A DNA stretch of 64,000 nucleotides from Herbidospora yilanensis (GTDB lineage: Bacteria; Actinomycetota; Actinomycetes; Streptosporangiales; Streptosporangiaceae): positions 62,001 to 126,000 of the forward strand of contig NZ_BBXE01000021.1 in the NCBI RefSeq assembly GCF_001570565.1, in the 5' to 3' direction. Shown here piece by piece: positions 36,113 through 45,227 of this stretch (the stretch's first letter is position 1; every line of letters begins with the position of its first letter). Made by a program: the position numbers and the translations under genes. Below the pieces are notes generated by a model that saw only the letters and a list, made by a program, of their open reading frames with translations, searched no databases and was not told the DNA's origin.

Positions 36113-38440
36113 TCACTCCGCCCGCAGCGTGCCCGCCACGTGGAGCCGGGCGGCCCGGCGTCCGGGCAGCGCCGCCAGCGCGAACGCGGTCACCAGTCCG
36201 GCGGGCACGGCCAGCACGAGCGCCTCCACCGGCGTCGGCGGCACGTACACCAGCGGCGTGCTCTCGGCCACCAGCCGCCACAACGCGCGACCGGCCGCCA
36301 CACCGGGCGGCACGCCGAACACGAGGCCCGCCGCCGCCAGCGCGACGGCCTGGGTGCGGGGAATCCACCGCACCTGCCCCGGCGTCATGCCCAGCGCGCG
36401 CAGCACCGCGACGTCGTGCCGCCGCCGCCGCGCGGTCGCGCCGACCGCGTGGGCGAGCGTCGCCACGGCGAGCAGCCCGAGGCAGCCCGCCAGCACGACC
36501 GGCAGCACCCGCACGTCGCGGACCTCGGCGAACTGCGGCGGGAGCACCGCAGGGATCACGCTGACCCGCGGGCCCGTCACCTCTTGGACGCGGCGCAGCA
36601 CCACGCCCGGCTCGGCTCCCGGCCGGAGGGCGAGCAACCCGAGGCCGAGGTCGAACGACCGGGAGAGCCGGTCGTAGCCGCCCGAGGTGAGGATCGCGCC
36701 GTCGTCGTAGGTGTTGGACACGCCCAGGGGCAGCAGCCCGACGGCCGAGACGCGGAAGTCCCCCGCGCCGTCGGGGCCGGTGAGCCTGACCCGGTCGCCC
36801 ACTTCCGCGCCCACCTGGCAGGCGGTGCCGACGGCCAGCAGCACCTCGCCGTCGGTCGCGGGAGGCCTCCCCCGCACCACCATCGGCGGCACCCGGCCGG
36901 ACACCGGCGCGACGCCGTAGGCGACGAAGACCACCTCGCCCGCCGAGACCATCGCGGAGCGGGCGTCCACCACCCCCGTCACATCGGGATCCCGGGCCGC
37001 CTTGTCGAGCACCCCCGCCACCCGCTCGCCGCTCTGGCCGTGGAACACCATGGCCTGGTGGGTCTGCCCGAACCGGGCCGGGTCGCCCGACGCGTCGGTC
37101 ACCCCGGCCGCGAAGGTCAGCGCCGCGACCAGCCCGAAGACCCCGATCACGGTGCCGGAGACCGTGCGGCTCAGCGCGTGGCGCAGGCCGGTGACCACCT
37201 GCGCCGGAAGGTTCAGCCGGGCGACGGCGGGCGCGACGACGGACACGGCGGGCGGGCGCGGGGTGCGCCGGGCCCAGGTGAGCACCGCGACCTCCAGCGC
37301 GAGCAGCAGCGGGACCACGACGAGGGGCGGCGCCAGGACCAGCACGTCGACGTCGAAGCCGGGCGCGGGTTCGAACCCGGCGGCGGCCCCGATGGGGGTC
37401 CAGGCGGAGGCCGCCGCCGCGGCTCCCACGCCGAGGGCGCTCCCGGCCAGACCGGCGACGACCGGGCCGAGCGCGGCGGCGGCCGTCTCCTGCCGCGGAG
37501 TCAGCCCGCCCGCCCGCAGCACCCTCAGGTCGGCCTGCGCCGATTCGACCACCCGGGCGACGTACAGGCCGGTCGACACGGCGGCCACGGCCAGCGCCGC
37601 CAGGCCGAAGGCGAGCACGGTGAGCGCCTGGTAGGAGGTGAGCCGGTCGTGGTGGCGGTCGGTCGCGCCCAGGTCGTCCACCTGCATGGGCTGCCCGGTC
37701 AGGGCCGCCATCTGGGCCCGCAGCCGGGGCACCCCGGCCGCGCCGTCGGTGAGCCGGGCCAGCGCGATCGAGAATCCCAGGCCCGAGGTGCCCATGAGGT
37801 TGTCGCGGTAGGTCCGGTAGAGCCCGGAGGAGGGGAGCACGACACCCGGCCCGTCGACGCCGTCGGCGAAACGCGGCGACCGGATGACGCCGACGATTCG
37901 CGCGGTGATCCGGGGCCCGTGACCACCCGCGAGCCCGCCGCCGGCGTTCGCCAGGAGGTCGGCCTCCTCGGGGGTGTTGAGCTTGATGGTCACGGTGTCG
38001 CCGACGGTCTTGCCGTAGAGCACCGTGAAGCGGTGCTGGACGACCACCTCGTCGGCCCGCGCCGGGTCGGGCAGCCGCCCGGCCAGCAGCACCGGCCGTT
38101 CGAGGTCGCGCCACAGGGCGGCGTCGAGGGGCGGGACGCACTGCCAGTTCAGCGGCATGTCGTCGACGTAGAGCGGGGCGATGGCGTAGGGCGCGACCGA
38201 CTCGACGCCGGGCAGGGCGCGAACCCGCCCCCAGTCGAGGCCGGGATCCTGGTTGGAGATCAGCGCGTGGGCGGGCAGGGTCACCGCGCGCAGCCGGTCG
38301 AGGGCGCTCTCGCCGCGCCGCGCGCCCGCCAGCGCGGCCGACACCACGCTCACCCCGGCGGCGACCAGCAGCACCAGCACGCACAACTCCCGCCGCCGGC
38401 GGCGGGCCTCGACGCCGAACCAGGCGGTCAGGAATCCCAC
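36113..38440 (-). CDS. FtsX-like ABC transporter permease (two FtsX modules)
   Basis: Membrane protein of about 775 residues. An N-terminal helix (about 17-38, ELCVLVLLVAAGVSVVSAALAG) is followed by a large outside domain, a first FtsX module (about 265-385: LTVLAFGLAALAVAAVSTGLYV...), another helix pair, a second outside domain and a C-terminal FtsX module (about 645-765: VVLAGCLGLLAVATLAHAVGA...). This is the MacB/LolE-like plan of mechanotransmission permeases. No ATPase gene is adjacent, so it must borrow one encoded elsewhere or be an orphan. The start is uncertain: a GTG at VGFLTAWFGVEARRRRREL is chosen because the charged run then precedes the first helix. Confidence 0.8.
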   Translation of the reverse strand: MGFLTAWFGVEARRRRRELCVLVLLVAAGVSVVSAALAGARRGESALDRLRAVTLPAHALISNQDPGLDWGRVRALPGVESVAPYAIAPLYVDDMPLNWQCVPPLDAALWRDLERPVLLAGRLPDPARADEVVVQHRFTVLYGKTVGDTVTIKLNTPEEADLLANAGGGLAGGHGPRITARIVGVIRSPRFADGVDGPGVVLPSSGLYRTYRDNLMGTSGLGFSIALARLTDGAAGVPRLRAQMAALTGQPMQVDDLGATDRHHDRLTSYQALTVLAFGLAALAVAAVSTGLYVARVVESAQADLRVLRAGGLTPRQETAAAALGPVVAGLAGSALGVGAAAAASAWTPIGAAAGFEPAPGFDVDVLVLAPPLVVVPLLLALEVAVLTWARRTPRPPAVSVVAPAVARLNLPAQVVTGLRHALSRTVSGTVIGVFGLVAALTFAAGVTDASGDPARFGQTHQAMVFHGQSGERVAGVLDKAARDPDVTGVVDARSAMVSAGEVVFVAYGVAPVSGRVPPMVVRGRPPATDGEVLLAVGTACQVGAEVGDRVRLTGPDGAGDFRVSAVGLLPLGVSNTYDDGAILTSGGYDRLSRSFDLGLGLLALRPGAEPGVVLRRVQEVTGPRVSVIPAVLPPQFAEVRDVRVLPVVLAGCLGLLAVATLAHAVGATARRRRHDVAVLRALGMTPGQVRWIPRTQAVALAAAGLVFGVPPGVAAGRALWRLVAESTPLVYVPPTPVEALVLAVPAGLVTAFALAALPGRRAARLHVAGTLRAE

Positions 38441-38493
38441 ACCGCCGACTCTCCGCCTCCGGAGGGCCGCCGCGAAGGGTGCTGGCCCCCCGG

Positions 38494-38955
38494 TTACAGC
38501 CCCAGGTCGCTCAGCCCGGGGTGGTCGTCGGGGCGGCGGCCGATGGGCCAGTGGTACTTCCGCTCCGGCTCGGCGATCGGGAGGTCGTTGATGGAGGCGT
38601 GCCGGAACGCCATCAGGCCGTCGTCGGCGAACTCCCACTGCTCGTTGCCGTAGGAGCGGTACCACTGGCCGGAGTCGTCGTGGCTCTCGTAGGCGAACCG
38701 CACCGCGATCCGGTTGCCGGTGAACGCCCACAGTTCCTTGATGAGGCGGTATTCCAGTTCCCGGCGCCACTTGCGGGTCAGGAAGGCGACGATCGCCTCG
38801 CGGCCGGTGAGGAACTCGGCGCGGTTGCGCCAGCGGCTGTCGAGGGAGTAGCCGCGCGCCACCCTCTCGGGGTCGCGGGTGTTCCAGGCGTCCTCCGCCA
38901 GGCGGACCCGTTCGAGCGCGTTCTCCCTGGTGAAGGGCGGGCCGGATGTCGTCAT
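38494..38955 (-). CDS. NTF2-like superfamily protein (DUF1348 type)
   Basis: A cytoplasmic protein of 153 residues beginning [33 protein letters not shown], the start of the DUF1348 branch of the SnoaL/NTF2 fold. The body [28 protein letters not shown] and the end [19 protein letters not shown] are family-typical. Members form a cone-shaped barrel with a pocket, but function is not established. It is divergent from the sigma factor gene at 39022, sharing a 66-base gap. Confidence 0.88.
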   Translation of the reverse strand: MTTSGPPFTRENALERVRLAEDAWNTRDPERVARGYSLDSRWRNRAEFLTGREAIVAFLTRKWRRELEYRLIKELWAFTGNRIAVRFAYESHDDSGQWYRSYGNEQWEFADDGLMAFRHASINDLPIAEPERKYHWPIGRRPDDHPGLSDLGL

Positions 38956-39021
38956 GGCGTCGGGCGTACCCGAGATCGCCTCTGTTCCAACCGAAGAGGT
39001 TCCCCCGGCGTCGTTAAGGAC

Positions 39022-39540
39022 GTGGATCGATATGAGGGTTTCCGGGAGTTCCTCCGCGCCCGGCAGATGGCGCTGATGCGAACCTCCTACCTGCTCTGCG
39101 GCGACGCCCACCAGGCCGAGGAGATGCTGCAGAGCGTGCTCGTCAGGGTGGCCGGGAACTGGCGCGGGATCGCCGCCGACAATCCCGAGGCGTATGTGCG
39201 CCGGGCGCTGGTCAACGAGCACATCTCGTGGTGGCGGCGGCAGCGGCGTGTCCTCGCGTTCACCGGGCCGCCGAGGGCGGGCCGCGATCCCGGCGACGAG
39301 AGCGTCAGCCGGATCGTGTTGTGGCAGGCGCTGGCCCGGCTGACGCCCCGGCAGCGGGCCGTGCTGGTGTTGCGCTTCTACGAGGACCGCAGCGTCCAGG
39401 AGGCCGCCGACCTGCTCGGCTGCTCGGCGGGCACGGTCAAGAGCCAGACCAGTCACGCCCTCGCCCGGCTGCGCGCCCTCGCCCCGGAACTCGCCGATCT
39501 GCTGTACGACACCGACACCGCCCCCCAGGAGGCGAAGTGA
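39022..39540 (+). CDS. SigE-family (ECF-type) RNA polymerase sigma factor
   Basis: Alternative sigma factor of 172 residues, the normal length of the actinobacterial SigE family. Region 2 is in [29 protein letters not shown] (about 8-35) and region 4 in [48 protein letters not shown] (read in pieces, about 108-155). The start is a GTG just after TTAAGGA. The other possible starts are unsupported. Its stop overlaps the ATG of a membrane beta-propeller gene (TGATG), the usual place for a partner that controls the sigma factor. The regulon is unknown. Confidence 0.9.
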   Translation: MDRYEGFREFLRARQMALMRTSYLLCGDAHQAEEMLQSVLVRVAGNWRGIAADNPEAYVRRALVNEHISWWRRQRRVLAFTGPPRAGRDPGDESVSRIVLWQALARLTPRQRAVLVLRFYEDRSVQEAADLLGCSAGTVKSQTSHALARLRALAPELADLLYDTDTAPQEAK

Positions 39541-40715
39541 TGAGCCGGCTCCACGACGAACTGGCGCGCATCGCCGAACACGCCCCCGACGTCGATCTGA
39601 CCGACCGCGTGCTGCGGGCGGCCCGGCGCAGGCGCGCGGGCTTCGCCTCGGCCGCCGCGGCCCTGGCCGTCACGGTCGTCGCGGCGATCACTCTGACCGT
39701 GATCGGCGCCGCCCCGAACGGCATGGGCCCGATCGCTGGCGAACCTGCCGCCGCCCCGGGCAAGGGGGAACTTCCCGTCAAGGGCGTGTCACCGGCGGCG
39801 TACGCCTACTACGACTGGTGCGGCCAGGAGATCGCCTCAGGGACGTCCCATCTGAGCGGGCGCGACTGTCTCCAGTGGCGGCTGGTCACCCGCACGGGCG
39901 AGCGCTACCGCGTGCCGGAGGCGATGGGCCCCCACGCCGGGCCGGCCGACGACGACTACGTGCTCACCGCCCCGCCGGTGCGGATCACCGCGGACGGCCG
40001 GAAGATCGCCTATTACAGCGAGAAGGAGCAGCGGTTCGCGGTCCGCGATCTGGAGTCGGGCTCGATCCGGCTCGCGCCGCCCTTCGTCCCGGCCGCCGAC
40101 GTGCGGAGGAACCTCCCGGACATCGCGCTGTCGCCCGACGGCCGATACCTGGCCATCAGCGTGCCGGGCTCGCTCAACACGCTGGCCGACCTGGAGACCG
40201 GCGAGCTGACCGACGTCCCGGCGGGCTGGTCGGTGCGCAGCATCGGCGCCGGCGGCCGGCCGGTCGTCGTGGCCGGCACCATGCGTCTCGGGCTGCTCTC
40301 CGGCGGGGAGGTCAGGCCCTTCACCGGCACGGCGTGGCACACCCCCGGCGGGCCGGGCCCCGACGGGACGACCCTCGCCTACCTGACCCGCCCGCTCCCC
40401 GAGGACGGCGGCTCCACGGGCTCCGCCGTCGACGCCGAGATCGTGACCGTGGACGCCGTCACCGGCGAGTCCCGGACCAGAACCCCGGTCCGGGACGTAC
40501 CCCTGGCCCCGTTCCCCATGAGCATGGGGCCCTGGCTCGACGCCACCGAGGTCACCGTGCTGGGCAGGCGGCTCGACGCCCGCCCGGTCGAGGGCGATGC
40601 CAAGGTCCTCGGCTGGGACACCTACGCGATCGACGTCACCACGGGGAGCATGCGCAAGCTGGACACCTACTCCTTCCCGGCCTGGGCCGGCGGTGTCGTG
40701 CTGCCCGGTTACTAG
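39540..40715 (+). CDS. Membrane-anchored beta-propeller protein coupled to the sigma factor (anti-sigma candidate)
   Basis: A protein of 391 residues. A short cytoplasmic segment (1-38, [32 protein letters not shown] read in pieces) is followed by one membrane helix (about 40-60). The outside part has repeating beta-blades ([49 protein letters not shown]) of a propeller. No zinc-binding HxxxCxxC motif is present, so this is not a classical zinc anti-sigma factor. Coupling by a one-base TGATG overlap with the SigE-family gene suggests that its short N-terminus could hold the sigma factor while the propeller senses an outside signal. That role is inference. Confidence 0.8.
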   Translation: MSRLHDELARIAEHAPDVDLTDRVLRAARRRRAGFASAAAALAVTVVAAITLTVIGAAPNGMGPIAGEPAAAPGKGELPVKGVSPAAYAYYDWCGQEIASGTSHLSGRDCLQWRLVTRTGERYRVPEAMGPHAGPADDDYVLTAPPVRITADGRKIAYYSEKEQRFAVRDLESGSIRLAPPFVPAADVRRNLPDIALSPDGRYLAISVPGSLNTLADLETGELTDVPAGWSVRSIGAGGRPVVVAGTMRLGLLSGGEVRPFTGTAWHTPGGPGPDGTTLAYLTRPLPEDGGSTGSAVDAEIVTVDAVTGESRTRTPVRDVPLAPFPMSMGPWLDATEVTVLGRRLDARPVEGDAKVLGWDTYAIDVTTGSMRKLDTYSFPAWAGGVVLPGY

Positions 40716-41164
40716 TTGAACGGGTTGTCGTAGAAGGCGGAGTTGGAGTGATAGGTGCTGTTCGGCGGGTTGAACTTCACGCCGTCGACCGTGATCGTCA
40801 CGTTGGCGACGGTCCCGCCGGGCGTCACCTCTCCCGAGAGGAGGGAGGCGGGGTTGGAGCACTGCGGGATCGTCACCGAGGTGCCGGGCGTGACGGGCAG
40901 CGGGGTGCGCCAGGCTCCGTTGACGGAGGCGTACAGGGTGGGGCGGCTGTAGCTGGACTGCCAGCAGACCGCGATCGTGTAGCGGTATTTGGCGTTCCCG
41001 TCGTCGAACGCGATCGACCCGTAGGCCCCGGACAGTTTGACGCCCTGCCCGTACACGTCGATGTTCACCGGGAGGTCGGACCCGTAGGCGGCCCGCGCCG
41101 GGACGGCCGGCGTCGCGAGCACGGCCAGCAGGGCGAGGACGAGGAAGCGTGATAAACGACCCAT
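40712..41164 (-). CDS. Small secreted protein of unknown function
   Basis: A protein of 150 residues with the signal peptide MGRLSRFLVLALLAVLATPAVPARA (cleavage after ARA near 25). The mature part is beta-rich, with VNIDVYGQGVKLSGAYG, two cysteines (VCWQSS, QCSNPA) and a VTITVDGVKF strand, like a small immunoglobulin- or jelly-roll-like domain. Family unknown. The 3' ends of this gene and the convergent propeller gene overlap by four bases. It may face the propeller protein outside the cell, but that is speculative. Confidence 0.72.
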   Translation of the reverse strand: MGRLSRFLVLALLAVLATPAVPARAAYGSDLPVNIDVYGQGVKLSGAYGSIAFDDGNAKYRYTIAVCWQSSYSRPTLYASVNGAWRTPLPVTPGTSVTIPQCSNPASLLSGEVTPGGTVANVTITVDGVKFNPPNSTYHSNSAFYDNPFN

Positions 41165-41251
41165 GGGCCGAATATCCGTACGGACCGGACCCGCGTCAAT
41201 GGGGAATCCACGCCTTAAAACAAGTCTTCAGGGTCGGTGCCGGACGCGAGG

Positions 41252-42514
41252 TCAGGCGGGCGCGGGCAGCCGCCCCGAGTCGACCGAGTCGAGCACGCGC
41301 GCCGCCGCCCCCAGCGCCGCCGCGCCGTAGCCCAGACCCGAGACGACCAGACGGCAGCCGCCTCCCGCGGGGGCGAGGGAGCGGCCGAGCATCTCCCGTT
41401 CGGCCCGTGCCAGGATCCACGGGGCGAGCTTCACGTAGTAGCCGCCCAGCACGACGACCTCAGGGTTCAGCAGGTTGGCGACGATCCCGACGCCCCGGCC
41501 GAGGTTCCCGGCGAGGGTGTCGAGCAAATCGAGCACGACGGGGTCGCCCGCCTCGGCCCGCTGCACCACCTCGTCGATCTCGGGCTCCAGCTCCGCCGGG
41601 GACACCCCGCCCGGGACGGTGCGGTCGAGCAGCGCGCCCAGCCCGGCCACCACCTCAAGGCAGCCCCGCCGCCCGCAGTGGCACGGCGGGCCGCCGGGCA
41701 CGATCTCGATGTGCCCGATCTCGCCGCTGAACCCGGCGCCCCCGCGCCGCAGCCGCCCGTCGAGCACGATCCCGGCGCCGACCCCGATCTCGCCGGTCAG
41801 ATAGACGAGGTCGCGTACGCCGCCATGAGGCCCGAACCGCAGTTCGGCCAGCGCGCCCAGGTTCGCGTCGTTGTCGGCCAGGACGGGGAACCCCGGGTCG
41901 CGCAGCGCCTTGGCCAGGTCGCCCGCGAGGTCGACGTCGCGCCAGCCCATGTTCGGCGCGAGGCGCACCGAGCCGTTCAGGTCGACGAGCCCGGGAACGG
42001 CGACGGTGAGGCCGAGCACCTGCCGGGCCTCCTTGGTCATGCGGGTCACCACACGGCGGGCGACGCCGGCGATCCCGGCGACCGCCTGGCCCGAGGAGGC
42101 CGAGCCGCCCGGGAAGGCGCGCCGCCACGACAGCAGCGCCTCGCCCTTGAGGTCGACCGCGACGGCCGTCAGGTAGTCGACGTTCACCTCGATGCCGACC
42201 GCGGCGTAGGGGGAACCGTCGAGCACGAGCATCGTGGCCGGACGGCCCACCCGGTTCTCGGTCAGCCCCGTCTCACGCAGCAGCCGCCGGTCGATCAGGT
42301 CGGCCACCAAGCTGGACACCGTCGCCTTGTTGAGGCCCGTCGAGGCGGCGATGTCGGCGCGCGAGCAGGGGGCGTTCTCGCGGACGAACCGCAGCACGAC
42401 GGCCAGGTTGGTGGCCCGCACGTCGGTGAAGTCGGCCGGCTGGGGGCCGGTGCCCGGAGCGCTTCCCTGAGTATTGGTGATCAATTGAGCCCCGTTCCGT
42501 GTCGGCCTCATCAT
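41252..42514 (-). CDS. ROK family transcriptional repressor (NagC/XylR type)
   Basis: A protein of 420 residues. The winged helix is at about 30-90 (VRATNLAVVLRFVRENAPCSRADIAASTGLNKATVSSLVADLIDRR, read in pieces). The ROK sugar-kinase-like domain follows. The ADNDANLGALAE motif is near 215 and the zinc site is CHCGRRGCLE at about 277-286. The Walker-like phosphate motifs are weak, as expected in repressors. It is divergent from the sugar importer operon, with a XylR-like inverted site between them. The start is uncertain: two adjacent ATGs (42514, 42511) lack a ribosome-binding site and a TTG 12 codons in is possible. Its sugar inducer is unknown. Confidence 0.9.
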   Translation of the reverse strand: MMRPTRNGAQLITNTQGSAPGTGPQPADFTDVRATNLAVVLRFVRENAPCSRADIAASTGLNKATVSSLVADLIDRRLLRETGLTENRVGRPATMLVLDGSPYAAVGIEVNVDYLTAVAVDLKGEALLSWRRAFPGGSASSGQAVAGIAGVARRVVTRMTKEARQVLGLTVAVPGLVDLNGSVRLAPNMGWRDVDLAGDLAKALRDPGFPVLADNDANLGALAELRFGPHGGVRDLVYLTGEIGVGAGIVLDGRLRRGGAGFSGEIGHIEIVPGGPPCHCGRRGCLEVVAGLGALLDRTVPGGVSPAELEPEIDEVVQRAEAGDPVVLDLLDTLAGNLGRGVGIVANLLNPEVVVLGGYYVKLAPWILARAEREMLGRSLAPAGGGCRLVVSGLGYGAAALGAAARVLDSVDSGRLPAPA

Positions 42515-42533
42515 GCCGCATAGGCGGCGGCAC

Positions 42534-42562
42534 TTGTGGTGCCCTGCCTTCTGGACTAGTTT
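42534..42562 (+). promoter_or_regulatory. Promoter of the sugar importer operon, TTGTGG-N17-TAGTTT
   Basis: A -35 like TTGTGG (42534-42539) is followed after 17 bases by TAGTTT (42557-42562), which fits the loose TANNNT -10 of actinobacteria. The -10 lies inside the left arm of the ROK-type operator, so binding of the repressor would block RNA polymerase. Confidence 0.5.
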
Positions 42563-42584
42563 GTTTGGTCGTTAGACGAACTAA
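42556..42584. promoter_or_regulatory. ROK/XylR-type operator at the sugar importer operon
   Basis: Left half CTAGTTTGTT (42556-42565) and right half GACGAACTAA (42575-42584), separated by nine bases, form an imperfect inverted repeat. The AGTTTGTT/AACTAA pattern recalls known XylR sites of firmicutes. It lies between the divergent ROK gene and the binding-protein gene and overlaps the proposed -10. Confidence 0.6.
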
Positions 42585-42607
42585 CTCTACCAGGAAGGGG
42601 GCGCTCT

Positions 42608-44254
42608 GTGAGAACCACCACGAGACGGGGATTCCTCGGTCTCGCCGGGCTGACCGTGCTCGCCGCCTGCTCAGCCCCGCCGGGTCCGAAACCCGGCGCC
42701 AGGGCCACCGCCGCCGCGATGGACAAACTCGCCGCGCTGGTGCCCAAGTACGTGCCCCGCACGGTGCTGACCCCCGACATCGCGGGCTCGGTGCCCGGCT
42801 TCGGACGCGACGGATACCTGTCCTATCCGCCGAGCGAGAAGCTGGTCGACCTGGTCACCACCGCGCCGGGCAAGGGGGGCAGCTACAAGGCGATGGTGCC
42901 CACCTGGAGCCCGCTGCCGGCCCCGCTCGGCCAGAACTCCTACTACGACGCCGTGAACAAGGACCTCGGGGCGACCATCGACTTCAACTACCTCGACGGC
43001 CTGACCATCAACGACAAGCTGCCGACCCTGCTGGCCGGCGGCGACGTCGCCGACGTGACCACCCTGCCGGGCTGGGCCCTCGCCGCCGTGCCCGACTACG
43101 CCCGCGCGGTCGACGGCCTGTTCGAGGACCTCACCCCCTACCTGGCGGGTGACGTCTCGGCGAAGTACCCGGGCCTGTCGGCGATCCCGACCACGGCCTG
43201 GCAGTACTCCGTCTTCGGCGGCAAGCTCAAGGCGGTGCCCGCCTGGCCGGCCCCGCAGTTCGGCTGGGTGCTCTTCCACCGCAAGGACCTGTGGGAGGAA
43301 CTGGGCCAGGGCGCCCCGAAGAACGCCGACGAACTCCTCGCGATGGGCAAGGCCGTCACCGACGCGTCCAAGGACCGCTGGGCGTTCAGCGACATCTTCC
43401 CGATGATGGAGGAGATCTTCCGGGCGCCCAGGAAGTGGCGCAAGGAGGGCGGCACCCTCGTCAACCGCTACGAGACCCCCGAGTACGCCGCCGCCGTCGA
43501 GTGGATGCGCAAGGCCGTGGACGCCGGGCTGGTGCACCCCAACGTCCTGTCGGCGAAGTCGGCGGCCGACGACAAGGAGCTCTTCAAATCGGGCCAGATC
43601 CTGGTGAAGAGCGACGGCTTCACGTTCTGGACCGAGACGCTCATCCAGATCGGCAAGGAGAAGCCCGACTTCTGGATGGAGCCCATGCCCGTGTTCGGGG
43701 CCGACGGCGGCAACCCCGAATACCGGATCAACCAGGACCCGTCGTACACGTTCATCAAGAAGGGCACCCCGAAGGAGAAGATCGAGGAACTGCTCGCCAT
43801 CTTCGACTACCTCTCCGCGCCGTTCGGCAGCCAGGAGCAACTGCTGTTCAACAACGGCGTCGAGGGCGTGCACTTCACCCGCGACGACAAGGGTGCCCCG
43901 CAGGTCACCGAGCTCGGCCCCAAGGAGATCGTGGGCAGCTACGTGTGGCTCGGCGGCCGGGTCGATCCCATCTTCGAGTCGCAGGCCCACCCCGACTACG
44001 TGCGCGCCGCCACGACCTGGTGGAACACGGCCGTCACGATGCGGCACCAGGACCCGTTCGACGGCATCCGCGTCGAGGAGCCCGGCGACTTCACCGCGGC
44101 CGCCAAGCCGTTCGAGGACAAGGTCGTCGACATCATCCGGGGCCGCCGCGGCCTGGACACCCTCCAGGAGGCGATCACCGAGTGGAAGGCGGGCGGCGGC
44201 GACGCGGGCCGCGAGTTCTACATGAAGGTCCTCGTCGAGAATGGCCGTGCTTAG
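42608..44254 (+). CDS. Sugar ABC transporter substrate-binding lipoprotein (Tat-exported)
   Basis: A protein of 548 residues from a GTG. The N-terminus RTTTRRGFLGLAGLTVLAAC has both a twin-arginine motif (RRGFLG) and a lipobox (LAAC), so it is folded before export and lipid-anchored. The body is a large LplA/YtcQ-like family 1 binding protein (YLDGLTINDKLPTLLAGGDVAD; GGKLKAVPAWPAPQFGWVLFHRKDLWEELG, read in pieces; STR-type helices). These long forms usually bind oligosaccharides. It is followed by two overlapping permease genes. It sits under a ROK-type operator. The ligand may be a plant-wall oligosaccharide (inference from neighbours). Confidence 0.92.
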   Translation: MRTTTRRGFLGLAGLTVLAACSAPPGPKPGARATAAAMDKLAALVPKYVPRTVLTPDIAGSVPGFGRDGYLSYPPSEKLVDLVTTAPGKGGSYKAMVPTWSPLPAPLGQNSYYDAVNKDLGATIDFNYLDGLTINDKLPTLLAGGDVADVTTLPGWALAAVPDYARAVDGLFEDLTPYLAGDVSAKYPGLSAIPTTAWQYSVFGGKLKAVPAWPAPQFGWVLFHRKDLWEELGQGAPKNADELLAMGKAVTDASKDRWAFSDIFPMMEEIFRAPRKWRKEGGTLVNRYETPEYAAAVEWMRKAVDAGLVHPNVLSAKSAADDKELFKSGQILVKSDGFTFWTETLIQIGKEKPDFWMEPMPVFGADGGNPEYRINQDPSYTFIKKGTPKEKIEELLAIFDYLSAPFGSQEQLLFNNGVEGVHFTRDDKGAPQVTELGPKEIVGSYVWLGGRVDPIFESQAHPDYVRAATTWWNTAVTMRHQDPFDGIRVEEPGDFTAAAKPFEDKVVDIIRGRRGLDTLQEAITEWKAGGGDAGREFYMKVLVENGRA

Positions 44255-45227
44255 GAAGTCTCCGCCGGCGGATGCCCTGACCTCATCCGCCGGCACGAGA
44301 CCGCCGAGACGCGGGAAGCCGCCGTTACGGGCCAGGCTGCGGCGTGACTGGCAACTGCTGGCCATGACGATCCCGGCCGTCGGCCTGCTGCTGGTGTTCC
44401 ACTACGTCCCGACGCTCGGCAACGTCATCGCCTTCCAGGACTACTCCCCCTACGACGGCGTCGCCGGCAGCCCGTGGGTCGGCCTCTACAACTTCCAGTG
44501 GCTGCTATCGGACCCCGAGTTCTGGACCGCGCTGCGCAACACCGTCACCATCACGGCCTTCCAGCTCGTGTTCTACTTCCCGATCCCGATCGTGCTGGCC
44601 GTCCTGCTCGACAGCGTGTTGTCACGGCGGCTGCGGCTGTTCATCCAGGGCGTCGTCTACATGCCGCACTTCTTCTCGTGGGTGCTGGTCGTGGCCCTGT
44701 TCCAGCAGATCCTCGGCGGCGCGGGCCTGCTCGCCCAGACCCTCCGCCAGGCCGGGCACGAACCGTGGAACGTGATGACCAACCCCGACGCGTTCATCGT
44801 GCTGGTCACCGCGCAGTCGGTCTGGAAGGACGCGGGCTGGGGCACGATCATCTTCCTGGCCGCCCTGGCCGCCATCAACACCAGCCTGTACGAGGCCGCG
44901 GCGGTAGACGGCGCCTCCCGATGGCGCCGCCTGTGGCACATCACCCTGCCCGGCCTGCGACCGGTCATCCTGCTGCTGCTGATCCTGCGGCTGGGCGACG
45001 CGCTGAACGTCGGCTTCGAGCAGTTCTTCCTCCAGCGCGACGCCGTGGGGGCGGAGGCGGCGGAGGTGCTCGACACCTTCGTCTACTGGCGCACCCTGAT
45101 GACCGGCGCGTGGAGCTACGGCGCGGCGGCGGGGCTGTTCAAGGGCCTGGTCGGGCTCATCCTCATCGTGGTGGCCAACAAGGTCGCCCACCGGTTCGGC
45201 GAACAGGGAATCTACAAAAAGTCATGA
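44241..45227 (+). CDS. Sugar ABC permease, LplB type
   Basis: Membrane subunit of 328 residues with six helices after a charged N-terminus (about 1-35, PPRRGKPPLRARLRRDWQLL). The EAA loop is at about 215-235 (NTSLYEAAAVDGASRWRRLW). VAFQDYSPYDGVAGSPWVGL-like sequence near 60-80 is typical of the LplB branch. Its ATG overlaps the end of the binding-protein gene by 14 bases, and its stop overlaps the next ATG (ATGA). No ATPase gene follows, so it must share a general ATPase such as MsiK. Confidence 0.93.
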   Translation: MAVLRKSPPADALTSSAGTRPPRRGKPPLRARLRRDWQLLAMTIPAVGLLLVFHYVPTLGNVIAFQDYSPYDGVAGSPWVGLYNFQWLLSDPEFWTALRNTVTITAFQLVFYFPIPIVLAVLLDSVLSRRLRLFIQGVVYMPHFFSWVLVVALFQQILGGAGLLAQTLRQAGHEPWNVMTNPDAFIVLVTAQSVWKDAGWGTIIFLAALAAINTSLYEAAAVDGASRWRRLWHITLPGLRPVILLLLILRLGDALNVGFEQFFLQRDAVGAEAAEVLDTFVYWRTLMTGAWSYGAAAGLFKGLVGLILIVVANKVAHRFGEQGIYKKS

